Shown here: positions 33,427-44,781 of the stretch, piece by piece
Layout of the letters: the number at the start of each line of letters is the position of its first letter
Numbering within the stretch: position 1 is the first letter of the stretch
Assembly (NCBI GenBank): GCA_029204045.2
Contig: CM055072.1
Span: forward strand, 4,362,345-4,426,344
Direction: 5' to 3'
DNA: 64,000 nucleotides
DNA from: Tillandsia leiboldiana
Taxonomy: Eukaryota > Streptophyta > Magnoliopsida > Poales > Bromeliaceae
The notes under the pieces: generated by a model
Told to the model about the DNA's origin: nothing
Databases searched by the model: none
The model's input: the letters and a program-made list of their open reading frames with translations, nothing else
Program-made: the position numbers and the translations under genes

Positions 33427-34509
33427 GACTCCCCCGTTTATGATACAAGGCCTATTCCACGGCCTCGGCCCTCCTGTTGGCACGCCCCGGGGCCCTGTCG
33501 GCGGTCTCCATCTTTTGGGGGGTCGGCTCCCGCTGGAAGAACCCTCCCCCCAGCCTTGCTGGTGTCGCTTCTGATCCCTTAGCCGCGCCGCGTTCTCCCT
33601 TCTGGCACGGGTCACAGCGAAACCCCGCTCCACCGTGGTGGCCTTGTCGACCACTCCCTGAAAGGTATGCAGGCCAGCTGCGTTCACCACCTCGAAGATG
33701 TCGCTTCGCAGGCCATCGACGAAGAGTTGTGCCTTGTGAGCCTCGTCCCGTGCGACGAACGGGACGCAATTTACTAGTCGGACGAATTCCCGTTGATATT
33801 CCATGACCGTCCGGTCCCCTTGTTGAATGTGGTTTAGGTCATCCTCCAACTTTTTCTTGACGCTGCTGGTGAAGAAGGCCTCGAACAGCTCCTTCTTGAA
33901 AGTTGTCCAGGACGGAAGAGCGGTACCCTTAGCAGGATCGGGGCGTATCGTCTTCCACCACAAGCGGGCATTCCCCTCCAAGCAATGGACGGCTAGGGGA
34001 ACCCGCTCATGATCCTCCATAAGTAAGTCTTCAAAGAGTTTCTCCATTGACCCCACCCAGTTCTCCACGACCCACGGATCTGTCGTGTCCCCTTCAAACG
34101 TGGGCGGGTCGTGCTTCTTAAAGTCCTTCAAGTTGGCCCGCACTCGATCCCGTTCGGTCATCACAACCCCCCCTCCACTCGTGGCGGCGGCAGCCGCGAT
34201 AGGGGTAGGCGTGACCACCGTTTCCTCCAGAATGACCCGGCTAGTTGTCCCTGGCGCCGGCCCCGTAGTCGCCGCTGGTGGTGGCGCTGTCGGCGGTGCC
34301 GCGGCCGGTGCTGTCGGCCCCGGCGGAGGGGCCGGGGCGGCCGTCACAGGTGCGGCCTGCTGCTGCGTCATCTGGCGTACGTGATCGGTGAGGGTAGCCA
34401 ATTGCCCCGCCATTTCCCGCAATTGTTGCCGCAGGAGTTGGTTCTCCGCGGCCGTCGACGTTGTCGCATCCGCCTCGGCGTCCCCCGCCGATGACCTTGT
34501 ACGGGCCAT
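33367..34509 (-). CDS. gag: Gag protein of TR-GAG element C
   Basis: A 380-codon intact frame encodes a retrotransposon Gag. The first in-frame ATG is at 34509 (MARTRSSAGDAEAD). Residues 1-45 include a Leu/Gln-rich helix-like stretch (ENQLLRQQLREMAGQL), then a Pro/Ala-rich linker to about 95. The Gag fold follows at about 125-290, with DPPTFEGDTTDPWVVENW, HCLEGNARLWW and FVRLVNCVPFVARDE, alignable with the Gag of B. After a basic C-terminal tail (RPPKRWRPPTGPR) the frame runs through the purine tract and stops inside the LTR. No zinc knuckle is visible and no protease or pol follows. The known TR-GAG class is defined by this single-gene layout. It probably assembles particles with pol supplied by another element; that is inference. 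Confidence 0.85.
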   Translation of the reverse strand: MARTRSSAGDAEADATTSTAAENQLLRQQLREMAGQLATLTDHVRQMTQQQAAPVTAAPAPPPGPTAPAAAPPTAPPPAATTGPAPGTTSRVILEETVVTPTPIAAAAATSGGGVVMTERDRVRANLKDFKKHDPPTFEGDTTDPWVVENWVGSMEKLFEDLLMEDHERVPLAVHCLEGNARLWWKTIRPDPAKGTALPSWTTFKKELFEAFFTSSVKKKLEDDLNHIQQGDRTVMEYQREFVRLVNCVPFVARDEAHKAQLFVDGLRSDIFEVVNAAGLHTFQGVVDKATTVERGFAVTRARRENAARLRDQKRHQQGWGEGSSSGSRPPKRWRPPTGPRGVPTGGPRPWNRPCIINGGVCDAPNSPTSDVDGFVIEFI

Positions 34510-34710
34510 ATCTGTCACTCACAAGAAGATCAAAATTAGACAGTAACTACAACCAGTGTACCCTTTTATGCGAGGAAAGATTCAAACTCCCGCCCCCCGT
34601 TCACTCACGTTCTAAAATCCTATGCCCCACCCAGTTCATTTATTCGTAGGTATGTGAGGCATTCCCACGGATGTCGGCACGAGCTGATGTGATTGAATGT
34701 GTGTCTCTGA

Positions 34711-35182
34711 TGTAACGACCCGGCCCACTAGCAATAATAACTCGTTGGGCACAAATCACAGCCCAAAATGCTTAAGCCCAGTTATTATTACTAGTGTCCA
34801 AGTCTCATATAAACCCAATCACAAATCCATCCACATCCGATGTGGGACTATTGGGGGCGTCACAGACTCCCCCGTTTAGGCCTGACGTCCTCGTCAGCCC
34901 AAACACACACACAGCAGCCCAAGATCACCAGGCGATGTGAGACTCATCTCGCTAGCCCTGTCATCTAGACCCAGGCTCAGCCGAGACTCGCCGCACACTT
35001 CCGGCTGGTTATTGTCTCTGATACCAAATGTAACGACCCGGCCCACTAGCAATAATAACTCGTTGGGCACAAATCACAGCCCAAAATGCTTAAGCCCAGT
35101 TATTATTACTAGTGTCCAAGTCTCATATAAACCCAATCACAAATCCATCCACATCCGATGTGGGACTATTGGGGGCGTCACA
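34711..35182 (-). mobile_element. TRIM unit 2 of C (LTR-interior-LTR)
   Basis: It is almost identical to unit 1 across 472 bp (one visible change, TGTCTCTG for TGGCTCTG at the PBS). It directly adjoins the eroded PBS of the gag interior. Confidence 0.9.
35124..35166 (-). promoter_or_regulatory. USE + TATA at U6 spacing in LTR of C
   Basis: The sense strand reads GTCCCACATCG (35156-35166), then 24 bp, then TTTATATG (35124-35131). The other three LTRs of C have the same arrangement. Confidence 0.75.
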
Positions 35183-35263
35183 GTGTCCGATGCCAGGAGG
35201 AAGCCATGGAACGTTTGATGCGCTTGTTAAAGCAGAGAGCACAGCTAGTTGCAGTATCGCTTG

Positions 35264-35662
35264 AGAGTCCTCCAGCACATGCCCTGGCCGAGTTACCAGG
35301 AGGACACATTTCCCTGGCCGAGTTACCAGGAGGACACTTTCCACTGGCCGAGCTACCAGATGGATACATTGCCCCTGGCCGAGTTACCAGGTGGGCACAT
35401 GCCCTGGCCTAGTTACCAGGAGGACACTTTTCCCTGGCCGAGTTACCAGGAGGATACTTTCCACTGGCCGAGCTACCAGATGGATACATTGCCCCTGGCC
35501 GAGTTACCAGGTGGGCACATGCCCTGGCCGAGTTACCAGGAGGACACTTTTTCCTGGCCGAGTTACCAGGAGGATACTTTCCACTGGTCGAGCTACCAGA
35601 TGGGTACATACCCCTGGCCGAGTAACCAGGTGGGTACATGCCCTGGTCGAGTTACCAGGTGG
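35264..35662 (+). repeat. CTGGCCGAGTTACCAGG minisatellite in A
   Basis: About 13 units of 28-30 bp are built on CCTGGCCGAG(T/C)TACCAG(G/A)(A/T)GG.(A/T)ACA. They fall into a larger repeating pattern of about 120 bp, one unit type carrying GATGGATACATTGCC. The array lies in what was the 5' leader/gag region of A. Repetitive frames are by-products. Confidence 0.9.
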
Positions 35663-35859
35663 TTGCTTTAGTGAGATTGAGATGGTCTGACAGGACGCCG
35701 AGATTTGGTGGCGTCGAGTTCGTCCTGTTGGACTACCGGGAGCGCAGTTGTTGGCTTGGAACCAGTTTTGTGCTTTGCGGCTCAGGGCCTCCTTTCCTGA
35801 CAGTGTAAGCAGAAACGGGAAGGGGATCTTAGACTCCTGGAGCAGGGGAGTCGACCTCT

Positions 35860-36790
35860 TCTGGAGTATGTTCGCGAGTTTTGTGATTGTTGAGCGGTGT
35901 ACCCCATGTCGCCTGGATGAGGCCCGGGAGGTTAAACTAGTTGAGAAAGGACTGCATCGGAATATCTATCACTTGGTGTATTCTCGGCGGGTGCCGACGT
36001 TAGATGCAGCGATTGAGCATGCTTAGCGGGTTGACCGAGGATCAGTGATCATGTCAGAGATAGACGGAGCGCCAGGGACCAGCTCCGGGGAGAGGCATCC
36101 AGTGCCGCCTGTGTTTGGACAGTCGAGTAAATCAAGACCCCCGGGGCCGCCACGATCCCAGTCAGAGTTTCGTGAGTCTCAGAGGAGACAGGGACCAGGA
36201 GGTTCTCCACAGCCGATGTACCAGCAGCAGCAGCGGGATGACTGTGTCATTTGTGGTGGGCTGCATTCTGCACCGCAGTGTGACCGCAGACAGGGCACAG
36301 ATCATGGTCTTGTCCTAAAGCGGGGTCATCAGTCGCATTGGCAGCTTCGGCTCCTCCTCCTCCGCTCTTCCAGACAGGTGGAGCTTCGACAGGTTATGGC
36401 CAGATAGTTAGGGCCACTTCTTTGCGGCAGTCCGTCGGACGACCACCCCCGAGCGGGAGCGTCTATGTCGCATAGGATGAGTATTCGGGGGCAGCTAGCC
36501 TCGTGGTGGCAGGTATTAATCTTATCTCCCCTACACGCACTTGAGCGTTATTTGTTACCGGAGCATCACATTCTTTTCTTCTATAGGGCATTTGCATTGT
36601 TGTATGGGCTAGAGATAGGACCCTTAGCTTGTGCTCGTGAGGTTCAGATACCTGATCACGTGTTGCACATAGATGAGTGTTGTTGGTCCTGCCTAGTGCA
36701 GTTAGGGCCCTGGTTTTTGCATGTTGATCTTTTGGCCCTTCCTCAGCTCCGGGATTTCGAGGTAGTATTGGGTATAGGACTGTGAGGATC
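35860..36790 (+). pseudogene. Gag-protease remnant of A
   Basis: Three broken blocks match B. Near 35890-36050 a frame reads CTPC..DEAREVKLVEKGL and TLDAAIEHA (Gag C-terminal half; compare CVPFVARDGPHQVELFEGGL and TLEAAAEHA in B). Near 36240-36330 CVICGGLHSAPQC matches the first Cys-His motif, but the second knuckle is lost to a frameshift. At 36540-36785 the frame has LYGLEIGPLACAREVQIPDHVLH and VQLGPWFL, matching the protease region, but the catalytic DTGAS is replaced. It cannot yield active protease. Confidence 0.75.
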
Positions 36791-36811
36791 TGAGACCTTG
36801 ATGCTTGAGTG

Positions 36812-37100
36812 ATGCCACACCGTTGATACACGGTGATGATGCCACACCATTGATACACGGTGGTGATGCCACACCGTTGAAACACGGTGATGATGCCACA
36901 CCGTTGATACACGGTGGTGATGCCACACCGTTGATACACGGTGGTGATGCAACACCGTTGATACACGGTGGTGTTGCCACACCGTTGATCCACGGTGGTG
37001 ATGCCACACCGTTGATGCACGGTGGTGATGCCACACCGTTGATACACGGTGGTGATGCCACGCTGTTGGTGCACGGCAGTGATGCCACGTTGTAGGTACA
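36812..37100 (+). repeat. Palindromic minisatellite where pol should be in A
   Basis: Ten units of about 29 bp share the phrase GATGCCACACCGTTGATACA and then CGGTG. Each unit contains the inverted repeat ACCGT...ACGGT and can form a short hairpin. In the homologous element B this position between protease and integrase holds RT and RNase H. Confidence 0.9.
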
Positions 37101-37842
37101 CTACGGTAAGAGTTTTTTTTTGATGGTTCGGACTTTTGACCGCGAGTTTGGGCATCAGCTTTATGATCGCCTTGCGAGCCAGTTTTCAGTCCCATTCACC
37201 GACGGTTTGGTCCCCGTCAGGGTGTTCTTTATTAGTTGAGGGATCGACTTTGACCCGTGGGTCCGTTGGGGTTATGATAGCATGTTGAGTGACCAACTGT
37301 GGCATGAGATTGTGTCTCTTGAGGATCCCTTTTGAGGTTAGCCTGCAGTTGAGTAGTCCACTCGGGTGGTTTTGGATCGGGAAGTAACTGAGTGAAGACC
37401 CCAGCTTATTGGATTCCTTTCCTTATTGGGTGAATGTGTGGGTTTGCTTCGGGTCGCCTTGTCGAGGTTGGCACCATGATGTGGTTTGGTGCGTGTTGCA
37501 CTAGTGGTCATTTTCGTTTTCCCCCAGCCTTTTATTGGAGTTTCACGTCTCAGCTCAGGAGTGATGTGTTTTTTTTCCTCGCCCGTGATTTACTTACCCC
37601 TTTGAGATCTGTGATTGTTGGAGTACGAGGGACGCCCGTTGCAATTTCTGGCTCGAGAGATGAGAGAATTGCACATCGGGCCATACCGTACTTGTTGTTG
37701 TCGTTGTTGCGGAGTAATCACGGGGAGTGAGTGGTGTTTCGGGAGCTGGAGGCGTATTGATGGAAACCCACCTGTGGTATTTGTGACTCCTGATGGACTT
37801 GATCTAGTTTCGAGAACGAAACTTTATTTTAGTGGGGGAGGA
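37101..37842 (+). pseudogene. 3' internal stump of A: chromodomain end and polypurine tract
   Basis: A frame near 37625-37740 reads EGRPLQFLAREMRELHIGPYR, matching the start of the C-terminal chromodomain of B (ERPLRILAREVRELRNRAIPY) before it frameshifts. Bases 37127-37258 have no match in B's pol but resemble 23455-23580. AGTGGGGGAGGA (37831-37842) directly before the LTR is the polypurine tract. Confidence 0.7.
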
Positions 37843-38465
37843 TGTGAGGACCCGAATCCCCACTTAAGAGATTACTGTCGGATTAGTGGCCTTTGGGAGT
37901 GTTTGTGCGCGTGTCGGGCCAAAGAATTAGATTTGTGGTGCAAATTGGGATTTAGTTTGCATCACTGGAGGCATGCGTGGTGTGTCGGTGGTGTTTGTGC
38001 GCAATTTGGACACAAGTGTTGGATTTCGGGCTTAAAAAGAGATCCCGTGGGAAATTGGAGGACCCGTCGAGTGTTTAGAAGTGATTTCGCGCGACGCGGA
38101 TGTCAAATTTGGACTCCGGGCGAAGTTTGGATAAAAGATCACCTCTCCGGTTGCCTTCGGAAATTTTTAGAGTTGGAATTTGGCAAATCGGACTTCAGAA
38201 TTGGACCCGGCGCGGAAATCGGATCAAGTGGGCTATCCGGGGGCATTCGGCAAAATTTCGGATGAGAATTTGGAGGAACGGACATCGTTTTTGGATTCAG
38301 CGCGCGAAATTGTAGGGAATGGACTATTTACTTGCTTTTTCCGGAGCTCGGAAGGCGTGCGCGTTTTTCGAAGCGACGCGGCACGAGATTCGAGGTGTGA
38401 CGCGGCATGAATCCCGAGGGCGTACGACACTGGATGGCTCGGCAGGCAGGCGCGCTTGGGAAGCG
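37843..38465 (+). repeat. 3' LTR of A, first part
   Basis: It matches 29097-29718 with scattered substitutions, then is interrupted by B after AAGCG. Confidence 0.95.
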
Positions 38466-41400
38466 TGTCACGCCCCGGGTGTAAACCAGAACCCGGGCCC
38501 GTCTACAGATCCGCCGTGCATGCGGTATTTCCCACATACACGAAGCGTCGGTAACCTGCTCAGATAAGAAATAATAATAAAAGAGCATAATAATCAGAGC
38601 TAAACTAAAACTACTGTATCTCAGACAGAAGCTGGAAGTAAAAGAGTACAACAGTGGAATAAAATACAGATGTCTCTCCCAGCTCACCACTAAATACAAA
38701 CAGCTGGCAAAAGCCAGACCCAAAAAGAAATAAACAAAAGCTGTCTGAGAAGACCAGGTACCCAAAAGCTCCAGCTACAACCCTCGGGAGGCTCTCTATC
38801 TAGTCCGCGATGCGCTTGCCCCGATCAGTTGCTGACGGCCCAGCAACTCCCACTGAGGACTCTGCAAAACAAGGGGAAAGAAAAAGAACAAGAAAAACAA
38901 TGGGGGTAAGTACTACAATAAACAGTAGCCTCCCCTAGTGGGTAAAGCCTCAGCTCAGATATGCCCACCAGGTGATCAGAGGCAAAAAGGGAAAGGAAAA
39001 GAAAGGGGGTGTAGATAGAGGGAGCAACTGATAAAATGCTATCCCTAATATGCCTCTACACGATAACTCAACACGGATGGGAAAAGGAATGCATCAGTAT
39101 AAAGAAGTCTGTCCAAAGGACCCAATCTGACCGCCAGTGGACACTGGCACTGCCTGCTCTGCCGCGACGGGTATGCCAGCCTACGCATAACACCGAAGCA
39201 CAAGGAGTCCCCAGGACTCAAGTCTGTCTGCCGCGCACTCCGGAGTCGCACTCGTGGGGAGCGACCCACACGAGGAAAGTAAGTAACCACAAGTAACCTG
39301 ATATAGCAGGACTGGATCGAGACTCAATGAAGTGGGAAAAACCCTCCACTAAAGAAAGCCCGATCCCCAAACACCCAATCCGATGCAATAGTATAAGCCG
39401 GTCGACCACCCAAGATCCGTGGTCGCCGCAACACCCTGACATAAACCCAACCTGTCCCAAATCCCCAATATCCGACTACACTGTCCAACACACGCTCGAA
39501 CCTGAGCGACTAAGCCGCAAGTGTCAATACAAGGAGGAGAAAAGAGTAAATGCATGGTTTCTCCTAAGTCAAGTCCCAAAAATAGTATAGCAGTAAATGA
39601 TGACATAATCATGTGACCAATTTAATCATGCATTGTCTCAATATTTTTGTCCAGTTTCCGAGAATAGCAGTTTAGAGTGACATAAGCTAGGGTGACAGTC
39701 CCATAAGAATAATCATCAGTTTTGCAGTCCTCAATTATTATCACTTGTCTCTAAGCATACAGTCCAGAAATTAAGCGATTAAAACAAGTAATCAGTCTAA
39801 CAATAATTTTTCATGGATTAGATAACCAATAATTTGCTCCCTAAAGCATGCGAGTCTATCAATTAACGCATTTAGCAACATCAAAACAGGGGTACTCTGA
39901 TATTCCTAGTGGGCATAACAAAGGAGAGGAGTACAACAACCACCCACCTGGTGCAAACTGTCCAAGTTCGTACAGCTAGAAAATACCAAAACTCCAAATC
40001 CTTGCTCCCACAATTTTAGCACACCCGAAATATTCCTGGTATAATACAAAGCTCACTAATTACACTTAGGCTCCCAATTATTGCTCTCATAACCATCTAC
40101 AACCTCGGATTCACAACTGTTAAATTATCACCTGCAGAAAGTGCCCAGAAAATTCCAAGAAAAATACCACAGCGATCCTCGCGTCGATAGCTTCGCAACG
40201 GTACCTTGCACGCCCAAATCCGAGTTCGGTAAGTTAAGATAAAAATTCGGCAAGGGGGTACACTCATACAAAAATCTGTGCTAAAAACTGTGCACTGTTC
40301 ACTGAGAAAGCAGTAATTTTCACCTCGAAATAAATCTCAGGAAAATCCAAGAAAAATACGAGCGTGTTCCTTGCGATCCGTAGATGAAAAAGTTGTATAA
40401 GCTCGTTTCCGTCTGATGCTCGTGCGCGAAGATATGGTCAAAATACCCCGCTGCTGTCAAGGAAGTCCACACAGAAAAAGGGGTCACTGTTTGCCTCGGG
40501 ATCTGTGCCAAAACCTCGAAACGAGAAAGCGCGACCAAAACGAAAGATGAAGTCCTACCTCTTAGGAGTCTTCCGGCGCAAGAATCACAGCAAAATGATC
40601 TCGGGGTAGCCCAGGGGAGCTAAAACACTGTCGCCGCGCCGAAGAAGAACCCAGGAATGCAACATCGCGCCGCGCCGTAAAATGGGGAACCTCGGGATTC
40701 GAGCCTCCAAAAATCCTAGAACTTGGCAGGAAGATCAAGCACTTAGAGGTGAAAAACTTTGCTTGAGGGGGCTCGGGCAGAGAGTGAGAGGGTTGAGAGA
40801 AAAAGGCAAAGGAAGTGGGCTCGGGTTGCCTTTAAATAGGCTGAGGAAAACAATTGGGATAATTCCCAATGAGTCCCGATTTTCGGGCGCCCGGAAATTT
40901 CCGGGCGCGCACAGTGCGGCCCGGCCCACCACTTTCGGGCGCGCACAGTGCGGCCCGGTCCACCACACAGTCCAGCCCACTACTCCCCTGGGCCCCCACT
41001 GCACCCGGTGCACCTGCGCCAGCGAATGGCAACGCGACACGTGGCCCGGCAACCCGTGCACCACGCACGTCGCGCCGTGGACCGCGCACGTCGCGGCTGA
41101 CCCGGGCCGTACGGCCACCTGCCCCGCCGTACGGCCACCTGCCCCGGTCACCCACTCCACCGGTTGCGTGGACCGGGAGCACAGCACCGAACCAATCACC
41201 TCACGCCACGTGTCCACCCGGTCCACCGTGCACCCGGACCAAATTCCGTGGACCGCGTCTGCAGCACCGGCCAACCGGAAAGCGCCACGTGGCCCGCCCC
41301 CGGCGCACGACCTCCGCGGTGGACCGCGCGCCTGCCCGCGCTCCCGGGCGCCTGCCCGCGCCCTGCCCGCGCCCTGTGCCGCCGCCTGCCGCCTGCCCGA

Positions 41401-41893
41401 GGCTGCGCCGCCGCCCGCCGGCGCTGCCCGCCGCCGCCGGCGATCGCCGGAAACACTGTTCCGGCGTGAACAGTAACCGCAGCCCAAAAACAGTAAGTAA
41501 ATAGCCCATCTTGACCGTTTTCGCGCGCTGATTCCAAAAACGACGTCCATTTCGCCAAAATCCGCCTCTAAAATTTGCCGGAGGCTCCCGCAAACACCAA
41601 AAACTGCCCAAACTTCCGGGAGCCCGCTTTTGGGCATCCGGACTCAGAATTAGGCAAACAAAAAGCCATTCTCAAGCATTTTTCCGCGCTGAATCCAACT
41701 CCACCCTCTATTTGGCCAAATTCCTTTCCTAAAATTCGGCAAAAGCAGCCGAGGGCCAATACAGCCAACCAAAGCTCACAGGGTCCATCTGTGGCATCCC
41801 TTTGATGCACCATGGGCCAGATACACCATCAACAGGTGTTTGCACAGTGGATTCATGAGAAAAAGTTGCAAGGGGGGGTTCAGGGGTCCTACA
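38466..41893 (-). repeat. 3' LTR of B (left copy)
   Basis: It contains on the sense strand G-box motifs in the GC-rich part (near 41036, 41205 and 41289) and the shared stem-loop pair and U5 hairpin near 38900-38975 and 38517-38540. GC-rich overlapping frames at 40680-41640 are not genes. Confidence 0.95.
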
Positions 41894-41905
41894 TCCTCCC
41901 CCACT
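41894..41905 (-). promoter_or_regulatory. Polypurine tract of B
   Basis: The sense strand reads AGTGGGGGAGGA, identical to the tract of A. Confidence 0.9.
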
Positions 41906-41952
41906 AAAAAAAAGTTTCGTCCCCGAAACAAAGAAAACAGAACAGACGTACC

Positions 41953-44086
41953 TCAACCAGAAGTCTCGAATAAGAAAGGGTAGGCATCCCTCATCACTGT
42001 CTCCAGCTCCCAAGTAGCCTCTCGCCCCTCATGATTGCTCCACAGGATCTTCACATATGGAATAGCCCGGTTGCGCAATTCCCTCACCTCACGAGCAAGA
42101 ATCCGCAACGGGCGCTCCTCGTAGACCAAGTCCTCGCCGATCTCCAACGAAGTGAAGTCAATCACGTGTGACGGGTCAAAAACATACCTCCTCAGAGCTG
42201 AGACATGGAAGACATCATGAACTCCGGCCAGGCGCGGGGGTAAGGCAACTCTGTATGCCACAGGACCAACTCTGTCAAGTACCTCAAAGGGTCCAATAAA
42301 GCGGGGACTGAGCTTTCCCCGTACTCCAAATCTCCGGACCCCTTTCGAGGGCGAGACCTTCAAGAAGACATGATCACCAACCTGAAACTCCAGGTCTCGC
42401 CGTCGAGTATCGGCGTAGCTCTTCTGACGACTCTGGGCTGTTTCAAGATGCCGGCGAATAATCCTGACTTTTTCCTCTGCCTCCAGAAGTAAATCCGGTC
42501 CCAAAGTCCTTCTCTCACCCACGTCACTCCAATATAAGGGAGACCGACACTTGCGTCCATACAACGCTTCAAACGGAGCCATCTGGATGCTCGCCTGATA
42601 GCTGTTGTTGTACGCGAACTCAACCAACGACAAGTGCCGGTACCACCCTCCTCCAAAATCCATAACGCACGCTCTCAACATATCCTCGAGGGTCTGTATG
42701 GTGCGTTCTGACTGTCCATCGGTCTGTGGGTGGAAAGCGGTGCTAAACCTAAGCTGAGTCCCCAATGCTGAATGCAAACTCCCCCAAAAGCGTGATACGA
42801 ACCTCGGGTCACGATCTGACACAATCGAAGCAGGGATACCGTGAAGCCTCACTATCTCATCCAGATATAATTGTGCCAAACGCTCCAGTGACCAAGTCAT
42901 CTGAACCGGTAAGAAGTGCGCCGACTTGGTGAGTCTGTCCACAATAACCCAGATCGCATCAGCCCCGCTCTGCGCCCTCGGCAATCCAGTGACGAAATCC
43001 ATAGTGACGTGGTCCCATTTCCACTCGGGAATTGGAAGACTCTGCAACTTACCAGCAGGAACGCGATGCTCTGCTTTCACTTGCTGGCAAGTAAAACAAT
43101 GAGCTACGAATCTCCCAATGTCCCGCTTCATCCCGGGCCACCAAAACTGTGCCTTGAGGTCCTTATACATCTTAGTACCTCCAGGATGGATGGTATAAGG
43201 TGTAAAATGGGCCTCCATCAAAATCTGATCTCTAATCTCCTGATCCATAGGCACACACACTCGGTCCCTGTACCGCAGTACTCCCGAGCTATCCATAGAA
43301 AAATCCCCTGTCTGATCCGCCTGAAGCTGCGTCCTGATCCTCATCAAGTGGGGGTCCTCACTCTGAGTGTCCCTGATCCTCTCCAACAGAGTGGGCTGCA
43401 AGACCATAGACATGAGTCTAGCAGAGACCCCAGGGGATACTACCTCCAACTGTAACCGCCTCATCTGCTCGACCAACGGCGCCTGCTGCGAGATCAATAA
43501 GCTCAGACTCGTCCTCCTACTCAAAGCATCTGCCACGACATTGGCCTTGCCGGGATGGTAAAGGATACTCAGATCGTAATCCTTTAACAACTCCAACCAC
43601 CGGCGTTGCCTCAAATTTAGCTCCTTTTGGGTGAACAGATACTTCAAGCTCTTGTGATCAGTATAAATCTCGCAATGCTCTCCATACAAATAATGCCGCC
43701 ACAGCTTCAGAGCAAACACCACCGCTGCCAGCTCAAGATCATGAGTAGGGTAATTTTTCTCATAGTCCTTCAATTGCCGCGAAGCATAGGCAATTACCCT
43801 ACCATGCTGCATCAACACACACCCCAGACCACTATGTGAGGCATCACTGTAGATCACAAATCCTTCCCCCATAACTGGGAGGGCAAGGATTGGAGCGGTC
43901 ATCAACCTCTGCTTCAGCTCCTCAAAACAGCTTTGGCAAATCTCGCTCCAAACAAACTTAACCCCTTTTCTGGTCAGACGAGTGAGGGGAGAGGAAAGCT
44001 TCGCAAAGCCTTCCACAAAGCGCCGATAGTAGCCCGCCAATCCAAGAAAACTCCGCACCTCGGTGATGGTCGTCGGCCCTCGGCCA
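41953..44086 (-). CDS. pol: RNase H - integrase - chromodomain part of B polyprotein
   Basis: The frame is open from a frameshift near 44085 to the stop at 41953. Numbering from the 748-codon frame that starts further upstream in the wrong frame (real sequence from about residue 42), RNase H has D119 in YSDAS and D181 in YTDHKSL. Integrase has the zinc-binding H..H..C..C set (H331, H338, C368, C371) and the DDE residues D401, D462 and E498. The C-terminus (about 690-748) is a chromodomain with RPLRILAREVREL, VKILWSNH and EATWE, ending FLFETSG. RNase H removes template RNA, integrase inserts the cDNA, and the chromodomain is known to steer chromoviruses to particular chromatin. The stop lies 59 nt before the LTR. 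Confidence 0.9.
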
Positions 44087-44777
44087 ATCTCTAATAGCAT
44101 CCACCTTGGCCGGATCCACCGCCACTCCAGCAGCTGAAACCACATGACCCAGAAAGGCAACCTCCCGGAGCCAAAACTCGCACTTTTTGAACTTAGCATA
44201 CAGCTTTTTCTCTCGCAGAAGCTGTAGCACGATTCTCAAGTGCTCCTCGTGCTCCAGATCACTCCGGGAGTAGATCAGAATATCATCTATGAACACCACC
44301 ACAAACCGATCCAAAAACGGCTGAAAAATCCTATTCATCAAGTCCATGAATGCGGCAGGGGCATTAGTCAACCCAAAAGGCATCACAGTAAACTCATAAT
44401 GCCCGTACCGCGATCTGAAAGCCGTCTTGGAGATGTCCTCGGCCCCTCACCCTAAGCTGGTGGTAACCGGACTGCAGATCAATCTTCGAGAACACAGATG
44501 CTCCCTGTAACTGATCAAACAAATCATCTATCCGGGGGAGGGGATACTTGTTCCGGATGGTCACTTTGTTCAATTCCCTATAATCCACGCACAACCGCAG
44601 TGATCCATCCTTCTTCTTAACAAACAACACAGGCGCTCCCCACGGAGAAACACTGGGTCTAATGAAGCCCCTATCCAAAAGATCCTGAAGCTGGGCTTTC
44701 AACTCCCTCAACTTAGCTGGCGCCATCCTATAGGGTGCCTTTGAGATTGGTGCAGTCCCAGGGACTACATCAATCAC
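44087..44777 (-). pseudogene. pol: RT part of B polyprotein, left copy, frameshifted
   Basis: The RT N-terminal half (VDYRELNKVTIRNKYPLP, FSKIDLQSGYHQLRV with the first catalytic Asp) is open from 44777, then shifts frame at about 44447 through an extra C in a C run. The second half (MPFGLTNAPAAFMDL, FVVVFIDDILIYS with the paired catalytic Asps) is open in another frame down to about 44085, where an extra C in a C run shifts it again. The other copy of this DNA (46476-47693) lacks both extra bases, so these look like sequence errors near a contig end rather than old mutations. Confidence 0.8.
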
Positions 44778-44781
44778 AAAC

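Larger units (their letters stand above)
32955..35182 (-). mobile_element. Element C: four-LTR TRIM / TR-GAG composite
   Basis: Four near-identical 154-bp LTRs lie at 32955-33108, 33273-33426, 34711-34864 and 35029-35182. Between the first two and between the last two lies the same roughly 164-bp non-coding TRIM interior. Between the middle two lies a gag gene, giving a TR-GAG type element. Every interior starts next to an LTR with the antisense of a purine tract (GACTCCCCCGTTTA). The TRIM interiors end with an antisense initiator-Met PBS, but the gag interior has lost about seven bases of its PBS (CTCTGA directly before the LTR). The duplication GTGTC (32950-32954, 35183-35187) flanks only the whole array, which sits inside A. 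Confidence 0.9.

Noticed and set aside
36812..37100. CRISPR-like array of regular repeats
   Set aside because: The 29-bp units are contiguous with no unique spacers, there are no cas genes, and the context is a plant retrotransposon.
40680..41640. 264- and 300-codon frames, repeated at 52264-53196
   Set aside because: They lie in the GC-rich part of both LTRs of B, on both strands, with no protein family signature.
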